Source: Chitinophagales bacterium (lineage in GTDB: Bacteria > Bacteroidota > Bacteroidia > Chitinophagales > UBA2359). From it: a stretch of 64,000 nt of DNA. Positions 27,827-36,535 of this stretch are shown in pieces (the stretch's first letter is position 1; each line of letters opens with the position of its first letter). The stretch lies in NCBI GenBank assembly GCA_041392475.1, contig JAWKLZ010000002.1, forward strand, positions 1,868,501 to 1,932,500, written 5' to 3'. Both the position numbers and the translations under genes were made by a program. The notes beneath the pieces were generated by a model. It did not search any database, was not told the DNA's origin, and worked only from the letters and a program-made list of their open reading frames with translations.

Positions 27827-29056
27827 ATGCGAATATTTGATTTGAAAATGAAAGGTGTTGGTCCTTTTAAGGAAGAGTACCTACAATTTATTGGTGAACA
27901 AGACAATCCAGAGAAACCTCCTGTAGTGATTATTACGGGAGAAAACGGAACAGGAAAAACGATTGTTTTGGATGCGATTCGAGGGCTTTTGTTTGGAGCT
28001 TATCAATATGTGGGCAGAGATATTTTTAATGGAGTAGAAATTATACTATCTTCCAAAATTGCTATTGATAATCAAGAAGAACAAGTTAGTTTCACCGGAA
28101 TACATTCTCATAACAGGGATAATCGATTTTTTACTAATGCACAAACGCTAAATAAAAGTTTTGCAGATAATCAAGCTCCATTTGTAAATGTAGTAGTGAA
28201 CTATTGGCTTTCAAATTTGGCAACAGATAGTTTTGACATAAAAAATATTGTTGCACCTGATATCAAAACGTATTTGACAGGTGCTTTAAGTGGTCATCAT
28301 AAAAATATTTCCGTCACTCAATTGATTTGCTATTTCGACTATTTGAGAGGAAGTGAAGCAAAAACGGAAAAAAGATTAGGCGAATTTTTGTACCAAAAAT
28401 TGAAGGAAATCATAAGACTTAGCTTGAACAACGGCAAGTTGGCGTATGTCTCTCGCTCTGATTTAATGCCCATTATTGAACAAAATGGAAAAGAAGTTGC
28501 TTTAGACAAACTAAGCAGTGGCAATTTATATCTCATCCAACGAATGGTTGCACTTTTGGGGCAAATGCACGCTGTCAATAGATTAAGCAACTTACCAATC
28601 GAAACACTTTGTGAAACACCAGGTCTTTTACTCATTGACGAAGCTGAAAACCACCTTCACCCCAAATGGCAAAAAACCTTTATCCGCAATATCTTAGAAA
28701 TTTTCCCAAACCTTCAAATCATCCTAACAACACACTCTCCTTTTATTGTTTCTTCGGTCGAAAATGCCAAAGTCTTTGTGTGTGAGGCAAGGCACGACCA
28801 TTGTGTAATCGAAGATGCAACAGAAGAATATGCCAACAAACCTGTTGAAGAAATTCTTTTGTCAGCACTATTTGGTGAAACTTTACCCTTCAATGAAACC
28901 ATTTCTGAACTTTTAGATAAGCGCAAAAAAGCGATTGGAGCGGGAAACCACTCATTAAGGAAAAAAATTGAAAGCCAATTGCAAAGCATCAATCCTCAAT
29001 ACTTTGCCTATTTTGATGTGGATAATTTATTGGAGCAATTAACTACCAAAAACTAA
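27827..29056 (+). CDS. AAA/ABC-type ATPase, PtuA-like (Septu defence candidate)
   Basis: 409 residues of the SMC/RecF-like AAA type. Walker A is GENGTGKT at 38-45, the signature-like stretch is LSSGNLYLIQRMVALLGQM, Walker B is LLLIDEAENHLHP with D271-E272, and the H-loop is LTTHSP. The insert between Walker A and the signature is short, without a long coiled coil. The stop is three bases before an HNH nuclease gene, giving the PtuA-PtuB order of Septu systems, in which the ATPase gates the nuclease against phage. Septu identity is inferred from the pairing and motifs. It has its own promoter, just after hisF. Confidence 0.82.
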   Translation: MRIFDLKMKGVGPFKEEYLQFIGEQDNPEKPPVVIITGENGTGKTIVLDAIRGLLFGAYQYVGRDIFNGVEIILSSKIAIDNQEEQVSFTGIHSHNRDNRFFTNAQTLNKSFADNQAPFVNVVVNYWLSNLATDSFDIKNIVAPDIKTYLTGALSGHHKNISVTQLICYFDYLRGSEAKTEKRLGEFLYQKLKEIIRLSLNNGKLAYVSRSDLMPIIEQNGKEVALDKLSSGNLYLIQRMVALLGQMHAVNRLSNLPIETLCETPGLLLIDEAENHLHPKWQKTFIRNILEIFPNLQIILTTHSPFIVSSVENAKVFVCEARHDHCVIEDATEEYANKPVEEILLSALFGETLPFNETISELLDKRKKAIGAGNHSLRKKIESQLQSINPQYFAYFDVDNLLEQLTTKN

Positions 29057-29059
29057 GAA

Positions 29060-29707
29060 ATGAGATACATCAAACGACTTAAAAAGCCAGATAATTTGGA
29101 GAAGAAGGAAAAAGAGTGGACAGATAAATTTATAGTAAGTGGAAAGGATCGTCCCGATAGTTCAAAATATGCGCATCGAAAAATAAGGGATATTTTGCTA
29201 GCAATGAGTCACTCAAAATGTTTTTACTGTGAGCAAAAATTGAAGGGTCGCAGAAAAGAAGTTGACCACTATATTGAGGTGGTAGAAAGAAAAGACTTGG
29301 CATTTAACTGGGAAAATTTGTATTTGACTTGTGATCACTGCAATGGAAAAATACCAAACAAAAGTATTTCTGCGATAGAAACATTGAATCCATGTGGTGA
29401 TTTGGATGAGGTGATACAGAAACATCTTGGTTTTGAGGATGAAATTATTTTAGCTAAAAATAATTCTACCAAAGGCAATAAAACTATTCAAAAATACCGA
29501 TTGAGTGCAGAAAGATTGGATTTATTGCGAGCCAAAGAACTACAAAAGTTTTCCAACGTTTTGATTCACATCTTGAAGCAGCAGATAATTGAAGGTAGAG
29601 AGTCAATGACAGAAGCAGAAATAAACCTTCTTAAACGATTCGCCCAAAATGACCATTCTTTTTCCTTGATGTTCAAAACATTGTTAGAAAAATACGATAT
29701 TAAGTAA
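29060..29707 (+). CDS. HNH endonuclease, PtuB-like (TIGR02646-type)
   Basis: 215 residues. The nuclease core is a zinc-stabilised beta-beta-alpha metal fold: C54-x2-C57, D69-H70, N86 (NWENLY) and C91-x2-C94-N95. The first 50 residues are basic (MRYIKRLKKP...KEKEW) and the C-terminal 120 are helical. This layout, and ETLNPCGDLDEV after the core, match nucleases that sit beside AAA ATPases in Septu-like and retron-linked systems. It is predicted to cut nucleic acid when released or activated by the upstream ATPase. The DoxX gene starts 17 bases after its stop. Confidence 0.82.
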   Translation: MRYIKRLKKPDNLEKKEKEWTDKFIVSGKDRPDSSKYAHRKIRDILLAMSHSKCFYCEQKLKGRRKEVDHYIEVVERKDLAFNWENLYLTCDHCNGKIPNKSISAIETLNPCGDLDEVIQKHLGFEDEIILAKNNSTKGNKTIQKYRLSAERLDLLRAKELQKFSNVLIHILKQQIIEGRESMTEAEINLLKRFAQNDHSFSLMFKTLLEKYDIK

Positions 29708-29724
29708 CTTATTATTCAACTCCT

Positions 29725-30084
29725 ATGACCATCTCTTTCTCATTCATTCTCCTACTACTAATGGCAGCCTTCTACATTTATGCAGGAGTCAGTCACTTTC
29801 GGCATCCCAAGTTTTTCCTCCGAATCATGCCTCCTTACATCCCCTCACCCGAAAAGGTGAATTTGTTGGTCGGAGCCATTGAAGTGATTTTGGGAGTTAT
29901 GCTGCTCATTCCAGCGACTACTTCTCTCGCTGCTTGGGGAGTCATCGCCTTACTGATTGCCGTTTTTCCCGCCAATATTTACCACCACCAAAAAGCCCGA
30001 GCCAAGGGCAAACACGTTACCGCTACTTTGATTCGATTGCCGATTCAAGCCCTGTTGGTTTTCTGGGCCTATTGCTACACCTAA
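29725..30084 (+). CDS. DoxX-family membrane protein
   Basis: 119 residues with four membrane helices. The motif FYIYAGVSHFRHPKFFLRIMPPYIP is the DoxX-like N-terminus, followed by LLVGAIEVILGVMLLIP. Members are small quinone- or thiol-linked membrane proteins of unclear function. It could be co-transcribed from the ATPase/HNH promoter, given the 17-base gap, but nothing links it functionally to them. Its stop is three bases before the first operator palindrome. Confidence 0.82.
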   Translation: MTISFSFILLLLMAAFYIYAGVSHFRHPKFFLRIMPPYIPSPEKVNLLVGAIEVILGVMLLIPATTSLAAWGVIALLIAVFPANIYHHQKARAKGKHVTATLIRLPIQALLVFWAYCYT

Positions 30085-30087
30085 TTT

Positions 30088-30102
30088 TGCAACACTGTTG
30101 CA
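30088..30102. promoter_or_regulatory. Operator palindrome 1 (Fur/Zur-type, 7-1-7)
   Basis: TGCAACA-C-TGTTGCA, a perfect 7-1-7 inverted repeat, overlapping the -33 TTG (30098-30100) of the TonB-receptor promoter. The architecture is that of Fur-superfamily boxes; Zur is the likeliest reader (inference). Confidence 0.75.
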
Positions 30103-30128
30103 GAAATGAAAAGGATGGTTTATATTTG
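30098..30128 (+). promoter_or_regulatory. Promoter of the ZnuD-like receptor gene
   Basis: TTG at 30098-30100, a 20-base spacer, then TATATTTG at 30121-30128, matching the Bacteroidota consensus. The expected start of transcription (about 30133) lies inside operator 2. Confidence 0.75.
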
Positions 30129-30141
30129 CAACACTGTTGCA
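30127..30141. promoter_or_regulatory. Operator palindrome 2 (identical copy)
   Basis: Second identical copy of the 15-base palindrome, 39 bases centre to centre from the first. It overlaps the end of the -7 element and the predicted transcription start, and ends 12 bases before the receptor ATG. Confidence 0.75.
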
Positions 30142-30153
30142 TAAAGTAAACCC

Positions 30154-32493
30154 ATGAAAAAACACCTTTTTTTACCCTATTTTCTAACCTTTCTGCTATT
30201 CGCCCACTCTAATAATATGGATGGGCAAGTACAAAAGATTCCCTGCAATTATTCCCTTTCAGGCAATGTTAGCGATGAACACGACCGCCAACCGCTTCCT
30301 TTTGCAGCGATTTATGTGGAAGAACTCCAAACAGGTGTTGTCAGTGATAGTTTGGGCAATTACCGCATGGAAGGACTTTGTGAAGGCATTTACACCGTCA
30401 CTGCAAGTCACATCGGCTGCGAATCCGTCACCAAAAAAATCAATCTCCAAAACCACACCGTCCAAAATTTTGTCACTGAACACCACGAAGAAATTCTTGA
30501 AACTATAAAGGTGACAGGCAAAAAGAATCAACATGCAGCAACCATGACCCAAAGTCATCTCAAAGACAGGGAGTTAGAGCAAGTAGCGGGTAAATCATTA
30601 GGGGAAGCCTTGATGAAAATTGCAGGGGTGAATTCTCTTCAAACAGGTCCAACGATTTCAAAACCAATTATTCACGGTTTACACAGTAATCGGATTTTGA
30701 TGCTCAATAACGGTGTTCGGCAAGAAGGGCAACAATGGGGCGCAGAACACGCTCCCGAAATGGATCCTTTTATTGCAGCTGAATTATCGGTGGTCAAAGG
30801 TGCAGCAAGCGTTCAGTATGGTTCAGATGCTATTGGGGGTGTTGTTTTGGTCGAACCTGCTCCTTTACCAATTACCAACAGCTTCAAAGGCAAAATCAAC
30901 TTGGTCGGCATGAGCAATGGGCGACAAGGTATTGCATCAGCGCAGTTGGAAGGTGGTCATTCAAAGCGGAAAGGGTTTGGGTGGCGATTGCAGGGGACGC
31001 TCAAAAAAGCGGGTGATTTTCACACCCCCAATTACAGCCTCACCAATACTGCCATGCATGAGAACAATGCTTCGGCTGCTTTGGGCTTCAAAAAATACCG
31101 CTATGGACTGGAAGTTTTTTACAGCTACTTCCATACCGAATTGGGAATTTTGAGAGGTTCACACATTGGAAATTTAACTGATTTGGAGGAGGCATTGCAG
31201 CGAGAAATCCCTCTTTTTACCGAAGAATTCAGCTACGATATTCTCAACCCCAAACAAAAAGTCGGCCACCATTTAGCCAAACTACAGACCTATTGGCGTA
31301 GTGAAAAATTGGGGAAACTTCATCTGCAATATGCCTTTCAATTGGATAATAGACAAGAATTTGATATCCGTAGAGGCAACCGCTCCGAAATACCTTCACT
31401 GCACTTGAACCTTCAATCTCATCAATTGGACTTGAACTTGGAGCATAGAAAATGGGGGAAATTAGAAGGACGTTTGGGGCTGAATGGCATTTACAAACGC
31501 AATCGAAATCAACCCGATACAGGTGTACGCCCACTAATTCCTTACTACGATCAGTACGGTACTGGTATTTTTTGGATAGAACAATGGAAGCAGGAAAAAT
31601 GGGAATCGGAGGTAGGAATCCGCTACGATTTTCAACATTTGTTGGTCAAAAAGTTTACTTCAAACAACGAACTGCTCAAAACTACTTTCGACTTTCACAA
31701 TTTTTCGGCAAGCGTAGGCGGTGCTTTTTACTTCAATGAACGGCTATCGTTTCGCAGCAATTTGGGAACGGCTTTTCGCCCGCCGAGCGTAAATGAGTTG
31801 TTCAGTGAAGGCTTGCATCACGGGGCGGCAGCGATTGAAGAGGGGGATGCGACTTTGCAGACCGAAAAATCGTGGAAATGGGTGAATACGTTGCAATTTC
31901 AAAAAGAAAATCAACTGCAATGGGAGGTCAGTGCTTACGCTCATTTTATCCAAGATTTCATTTACTTAGAACCAACAGGTGAACCCGTTTTGACCATTCG
32001 TGGGGCGTTTCCCGTATTTCGATACACACAGACCGATGCATGTTTGTTGGGAGTAGATGCGGTCGGTCAGTGGACATTTTCACCCCATTTTTCTTGGCAA
32101 ACCAAAGCGTCTGTTTTGTGGGCGAAAGATGTAACGAATGACGACTTTCTAATTTCGATACCTGCCAATCGTTGGGAAAATAGTGGGGTATTTTTGAAGA
32201 AAAAATGGGGAAACATACATGATATTGAAGTAAAATTAACCCACGTTTTTGTAGCCAAACAAAGCCGCTTTCCTGCAAGTGTGGAATGGGTAGTACCGCC
32301 TAATGGGTATCAATTGGTTCATTTTGAAGTGGGGGGAAATTTGCCATTGAAGAACAATAAAAATGATTTAGGAATCCATTTTGAAGTTCAAAACGTTTTG
32401 AATACAAGTTATCGAGATTATTTGAATCGGTTGCGCTATTATGCGGATGAAACTGGGAGGAATGTGGTGATTAGATTGAAGTATGGTTTTTGA
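30154..32493 (+). CDS. TonB-dependent outer membrane receptor, ZnuD-like (probable zinc uptake)
   Basis: 779 residues. A signal peptide (1 to about 25) is followed by a carboxypeptidase-regulatory-like domain (about 30-110), a plug domain (SKPIIHGLHSNRILMLNNGV, EGQQWGAEHAPEMD) and a beta-barrel ending in NVVIRLKYGF. The plug sequence is close to the ZnuD group of zinc-import receptors. Two Fur-family-type operators cover its promoter, which fits metal-repressed uptake. An acidic lipoprotein gene follows after 134 bases. Zinc as substrate is inferred from family and operator architecture, not shown. Confidence 0.85.
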   Translation: MKKHLFLPYFLTFLLFAHSNNMDGQVQKIPCNYSLSGNVSDEHDRQPLPFAAIYVEELQTGVVSDSLGNYRMEGLCEGIYTVTASHIGCESVTKKINLQNHTVQNFVTEHHEEILETIKVTGKKNQHAATMTQSHLKDRELEQVAGKSLGEALMKIAGVNSLQTGPTISKPIIHGLHSNRILMLNNGVRQEGQQWGAEHAPEMDPFIAAELSVVKGAASVQYGSDAIGGVVLVEPAPLPITNSFKGKINLVGMSNGRQGIASAQLEGGHSKRKGFGWRLQGTLKKAGDFHTPNYSLTNTAMHENNASAALGFKKYRYGLEVFYSYFHTELGILRGSHIGNLTDLEEALQREIPLFTEEFSYDILNPKQKVGHHLAKLQTYWRSEKLGKLHLQYAFQLDNRQEFDIRRGNRSEIPSLHLNLQSHQLDLNLEHRKWGKLEGRLGLNGIYKRNRNQPDTGVRPLIPYYDQYGTGIFWIEQWKQEKWESEVGIRYDFQHLLVKKFTSNNELLKTTFDFHNFSASVGGAFYFNERLSFRSNLGTAFRPPSVNELFSEGLHHGAAAIEEGDATLQTEKSWKWVNTLQFQKENQLQWEVSAYAHFIQDFIYLEPTGEPVLTIRGAFPVFRYTQTDACLLGVDAVGQWTFSPHFSWQTKASVLWAKDVTNDDFLISIPANRWENSGVFLKKKWGNIHDIEVKLTHVFVAKQSRFPASVEWVVPPNGYQLVHFEVGGNLPLKNNKNDLGIHFEVQNVLNTSYRDYLNRLRYYADETGRNVVIRLKYGF

Positions 32494-32627
32494 ATCGCAG
32501 ATTTCGCAGAACACCAATCAAGATTCAAATAATTGTTTGTAAACAAGCCAATTAACTTTATTAACTAACCAATTTAATATTTTAGCCTGCCTAGCTAAAA
32601 CATCAAAACATTAACACATTAAAAGAC

Positions 32628-33188
32628 ATGAAACATTTATTTATTTTTTTAGGACTTACTTTAGCCATGTTTTCTTTTTCGAGTTGCGACAAAGACGATC
32701 CAACGCCTCCAAACGAGGAAGAATTGATTACCACTTTGACGCTTACCATGACTCCAGAAGGTGGTGGTAATGCTGTTGTATTTCGGTTTCGAGACACAGA
32801 CGGAGATGGCGGAAACGACCCTGTCATTACCAGCGGAACATTGGCAGCAAACACCACTTACAATGCCACACTTGAACTGCTAAATGAATCTGTTTCACCT
32901 GCCACAAACATCACCAACGAAGTTAGGACAGAAGGGCAAGATCATCAGTTTTTCTTTGCTACAACAGCGGGGGTGAATTTGAGTTTTGCTTACGATGACA
33001 TGGATGCAGACGATAATCCAATTGGTCTAAAAGTGCTTTTTCAAACAGGGGATGCAAGTTCGGGGCAGTTTCAGGTGATACTTCGCCATGAACTGAACAA
33101 AAGTGCATCAAACGTCTCACTCGGCGACATCACTAATGCGGGTGGAGAAACAGATATTGAAGTGATTTTTGATATTGAAATACAGTAG
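32628..33188 (+). CDS. Acidic lipoprotein downstream of the ZnuD-like receptor
   Basis: 186 residues with a lipoprotein signal (lipobox FSFSSC) and a proline/acid linker (DKDDPTPPNEEE). The mature domain is all-beta and strongly acidic, with calcium-loop-like stretches DTDGDGGNDP and DDMDADDNP. I recognise no named family. Its position after the receptor suggests a surface accessory or metal-binding partner (inference). It converges on the SMP-30-like gene with only three bases between the stops. Confidence 0.75.
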   Translation: MKHLFIFLGLTLAMFSFSSCDKDDPTPPNEEELITTLTLTMTPEGGGNAVVFRFRDTDGDGGNDPVITSGTLAANTTYNATLELLNESVSPATNITNEVRTEGQDHQFFFATTAGVNLSFAYDDMDADDNPIGLKVLFQTGDASSGQFQVILRHELNKSASNVSLGDITNAGGETDIEVIFDIEIQ

Positions 33189-33191
33189 TGT

Positions 33192-34247
33192 TTACTGCAA
33201 TTGAATGCGGGTCACAAGCATATCAGAGGTCATATACAATACCGATTCATCCGTATTGAGCGCACAGTTTGAAGTCGCTTGACCTGTCGAAATTGTACCT
33301 AAATGTTTGCCTTCGGGAGAAAAAACATATACGCCACCAGGACCAGTTGCGAATACAATACCTTTTTTATTGACTTTCAATCCATCTGGCAAACCTTTAT
33401 TATTAGGAACCATTGTCGTAGCATCGAAGAAAACCTTACCGTTTGTAAAGTTTTTGTTTGCATCTATTTCATACACCATCCAAAGGGCTTTTCCATGATC
33501 AGAATTGGCAACATAACATTTCTTGAAGTCGGGACTTAATGCAATACCATTGGGACGAGTCAGTTCTTTGGTCATCAAAAACACTTTTCCGTCAGGAGCA
33601 ACTCTGTACACTCCTTGAAAAGGAGTTTCTTTAGCGGGATCTTCGTGTTGTTTTTCTAAACCATAAGGCGGGTCTGTGAAATACAAATTTCCGTCTTGAC
33701 CATAAGCTGCATCATTGGGGCTATTGAATCGCTGTCCATCGTATTGGGTTGCAATGGTTTCAAAATCAGCTTTTGGTGCAGAAAGTGGAGCATTCATTTT
33801 TGCCATTTGCCTATCCCCATGTTGACAAAGCACCAATTCGTTTTTACTGTTGAGTAGCAAACCATTGGAGCCAGGTTCCCCTCCTCTTTCTTTATCACTT
33901 GTATAACCCGAAGGCTGCAAATAAACTTTCGCTGCTTCTCCTTCTTTCCAACTGTAAATGGTGTTTTTAGGTACATCTGACCATATCAACATTTGCTCAC
34001 TTTCGAGCCAAAGCGGTCCTTCCGACCATTCATAGCCTTCCGCCAAAACTTCAATTTTAGCATCTGCTTTCACAATTTCTGCAAATCGAGGGTCAAGTGA
34101 TTGCAGTTCTCCAATGGTTTTGTAGGTATTGGAAGAAGGTTTTGATTCCTTTATTTGTGTGTCTAAAATGGGTTTCTCTTTTGTTGCAGATTGCTTACAA
34201 CTGAATAAAATCAAGGTGAGAAGTAGGGAAAAAGTGATTGCTTTCAT
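33192..34247 (-). CDS. SMP-30/gluconolactonase-family lipoprotein
   Basis: 351 residues with a lipoprotein signal (LLTLILFSC). The six-bladed propeller shows the metal-site motifs of the family: EGPLWLESEQMLIWSDVP (Glu ligand), FNSPNDAAYGQDGNLYFTDPPYGL (Asn and Asp), and NGIALSPDFKKCYVANSD (Asp ligand). Members hydrolyse sugar lactones or related esters with a divalent metal. Export to the periplasm suggests action on an external sugar acid. The gene stands alone. Confidence 0.88.
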   Translation of the reverse strand: MKAITFSLLLTLILFSCKQSATKEKPILDTQIKESKPSSNTYKTIGELQSLDPRFAEIVKADAKIEVLAEGYEWSEGPLWLESEQMLIWSDVPKNTIYSWKEGEAAKVYLQPSGYTSDKERGGEPGSNGLLLNSKNELVLCQHGDRQMAKMNAPLSAPKADFETIATQYDGQRFNSPNDAAYGQDGNLYFTDPPYGLEKQHEDPAKETPFQGVYRVAPDGKVFLMTKELTRPNGIALSPDFKKCYVANSDHGKALWMVYEIDANKNFTNGKVFFDATTMVPNNKGLPDGLKVNKKGIVFATGPGGVYVFSPEGKHLGTISTGQATSNCALNTDESVLYMTSDMLVTRIQLQ

Positions 34248-34468
34248 ATTGAATGATTTTTCCCTAAATATACAGACAAAAAATTGGAGTTCTTAAAACT
34301 TTTGAAGTTTGAAGAAAATTCGTCTGATTCTGACCTGTATTACAAAAAGTATTTTGGAAATTCCTTCCAAAATTTTGCAGAATTCCCAAATTAGTGACTC
34401 AATTTAATTTGGCATTTTTATTTGGGTCATAACAATTGGATATTCAGTATTTAGTTAGGATTTGCGTG

Positions 34469-35717
34469 TGCAAAAAGCCTGTCGTTCATTTTTTTAGTAT
34501 GTATTAGCAATAAATCAAACAGATTCTATCAGTTCTTGTAAGAGGGTTCTTTCAATATTCAGGGCTTTGGTCTGAAATTGGAGCTTGTGAAAACTCCAAT
34601 TTTTTAGTTTCCTTTTTCGATTACAGAACTTACGGTACAATTGGACACTAATGCCTTTTAGAAAAAACAATAATGCTTTTTTTAGAAACCCTTGTACATC
34701 ACTCGAAATAGATAATTGTATTTTGAGTGTGTTTTTAATCAATCTAAAAAATTGTTCGATATAAGTTCTTTGAAACCATCTACGTCTTAGTGTTTTGGCT
34801 TTCATTTCAGTATGTGTAGTATAAATTACACTCACTTTTTGACTTCCGTTGAGTCTAAAGAATAGAAGCGTAACCTCTTTATCTTGGGCATGATAGTGTG
34901 CTCTAACTCTGAGGCAAAAAGGCTCAATCTCTTTTTAGGATTTCCAATTGCTTGATTTTGTTTCTGTTGCGAAGCCATATATTCAGCTTCTTTAGGAAGA
35001 AAAACGTCTCTAATATACTGTTTGGCATTGAACTTCTTTTTACCTACATAAAAAATATGTGTCTCTTTGGGTACACATATAAAATGAATTATTACTAACC
35101 TCTATGGCATCGTCTTTTTTTCCTGACAAGTCAAAATAAATAGGATAAAATACATCTTTTATGCTGATTCCCAACAAAGTAAGTTAAAAGCCATAGACAC
35201 TTGTGTTGAATTGGCCACTGAAAAATTTAGCGAATTTATCCCCAATCGGAAAATTCTTTAACCATTGTTTGAAAACACTATGGTCTATCACAATGGTCAG
35301 ACGAGAACGAGATTGTTGGCTATTACTTCCCTTACCCAAAGGAATAAATGCATCTAAAAAATATTTAACCAATAACTTGTTGATTAATTCAATTAGCTTT
35401 GAGTAGGTAAACTTTTCCCATACTTTGTATAATTTTGTACTATTTATGCCTTGTGCTTGAAGTATTTGATGAAGATTGTGTAAGCCATAAAGTTCTCCAA
35501 CTAAAAAAATCAGCAATATTTTACGTAACTTATATGCTTCATCTGCTGTCAATTCAGTATCTTGCAACTCCGCCACTAAATTCATGGCAGGCTCTAAATG
35601 TCCTTTGAGGTAAAGTTTCAAGCAGTCTAATAACGTGGTTCTAACTTTTTATTCATGATATAATTCAATTATGTATTAATAGTCTTTTTTTACTGCAAAA
35701 GTCGATAACATTTTGCA
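34469..35717 (-). mobile_element. Decayed IS4-superfamily insertion sequence (about 1.25 kb)
   Basis: Proposed limits are degenerate terminal inverted repeats: TGCAAAAAGCCTGTCG at 34469-34484 against CGATAACATTTTGCA at 35703-35717 (one gap, several mismatches). They enclose the broken transposase. No target duplication was recognised, so the ends are approximate. Confidence 0.5.
34515..35656 (-). pseudogene. Broken IS4-superfamily transposase
   Basis: Reading from ATG at 35656, a frameshift occurs after about six codons (MNKKLE, then TTLLDCLKLYLKGH). The frame then runs through an N-terminal part with a first catalytic Asp in TIVIDHSVF to an in-frame TAA at 35184, continues as LTLLGISIKDVFYPIYFDLSGKK, and shifts at least twice more before the C-terminus. 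That last part keeps a R-x3-E-x6-K motif (RTYIEQFFRLIK), the catalytic Glu of the IS4 superfamily, with Trp in place of the Tyr. At least three lesions mean it is inactive. Standard gene calling would report two unrelated fragments. Confidence 0.8.
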
Positions 35718-35725
35718 GTTTATTT

Positions 35726-35762
35726 ATGCCGCAACTGATTTTTTTTCAAATCGTTGCGGCAT
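35726..35762. repeat. Hairpin next to the IS remnant
   Basis: Ten-base inverted repeat ATGCCGCAAC (35726-35735) and GTTGCGGCAT (35753-35762) between the IS remnant and the endonuclease V gene. It lacks a following T-run, so its role is uncertain. Confidence 0.5.
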
Positions 35763-35821
35763 TTTGAAAAATGCCAATTTAAGTGTAGATATTTTTTTAC
35801 TTACCACATTTCCTAAAAAAT

Positions 35822-36499
35822 ATGACCTCAAGAGTATTGCACGACTGGAACTTAACGCCAAAAGAAGCCATTGAAGTTCAACAAGAATTGAGAGGGAAAG
35901 TAAGAATTGAACCAATGTCAAAGCCGCTGGAATACATTGCAGGAGCAGATATTTCCTTCAATAGAGGTGAAGATACCGTGTATGTAGGGATGGTGGTTTT
36001 GACCTATCCTGGACTTATTGAAGTCGATAGAGAGGTATTGACAGACGAGGCTACCTTTCCATACATTCCTGGCTTGTTGTCATTTAGAGAATCTCCTTTG
36101 CTGATAAAGGCATGGCAAAAACTCACCATAAAACCCAACTTGATTGTGGCAGATGGACATGGGATTGCACATGTTAGGCGTTTTGGGATTGCCTGTCATT
36201 TGGGTTTGCTTACCGATACGCCAACTATTGGGTGTGCCAAAAAAATATTTGTGGGAACGCACGAAGATTTGGGGGAAGAACAGGGCAGTGTGGCGGATAT
36301 TCACTACAAAGGCGAAATTGTTGGAGCTGCATTGCGAACCCGCAAAAATGTGAAGCCTGTTTATATTTCGGCAGGACATAAAATCACCTTAGCAGAGGCC
36401 ATTGAAGTGATGAAAAACTGTGCTTTGAATTATCGAATTCCCGAACCTACCCGGCAAGCGCATTTGATGGTCAATGAATTGAGGAGAGGGGAGATTTAA
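35822..36499 (+). CDS. nfi: Endonuclease V (deoxyinosine 3' endonuclease)
   Basis: 225 residues, full length. The RNase H-like core carries the metal ligands Asp in IAGADISF, Glu in SFRESP and Asp in IVADGHG. The wedge and substrate regions are seen in FPYIPGLLSFRE and RFGIACHLG. It nicks DNA near deoxyinosine (deaminated adenine), and some relatives cut inosine RNA. It is monocistronic, just beyond a decayed IS element. Confidence 0.95.
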   Translation: MTSRVLHDWNLTPKEAIEVQQELRGKVRIEPMSKPLEYIAGADISFNRGEDTVYVGMVVLTYPGLIEVDREVLTDEATFPYIPGLLSFRESPLLIKAWQKLTIKPNLIVADGHGIAHVRRFGIACHLGLLTDTPTIGCAKKIFVGTHEDLGEEQGSVADIHYKGEIVGAALRTRKNVKPVYISAGHKITLAEAIEVMKNCALNYRIPEPTRQAHLMVNELRRGEI

Positions 36500-36535
36500 G
36501 GAGGTTCAAATTTTTCGTCCAAAGTCTAAAAAAAT

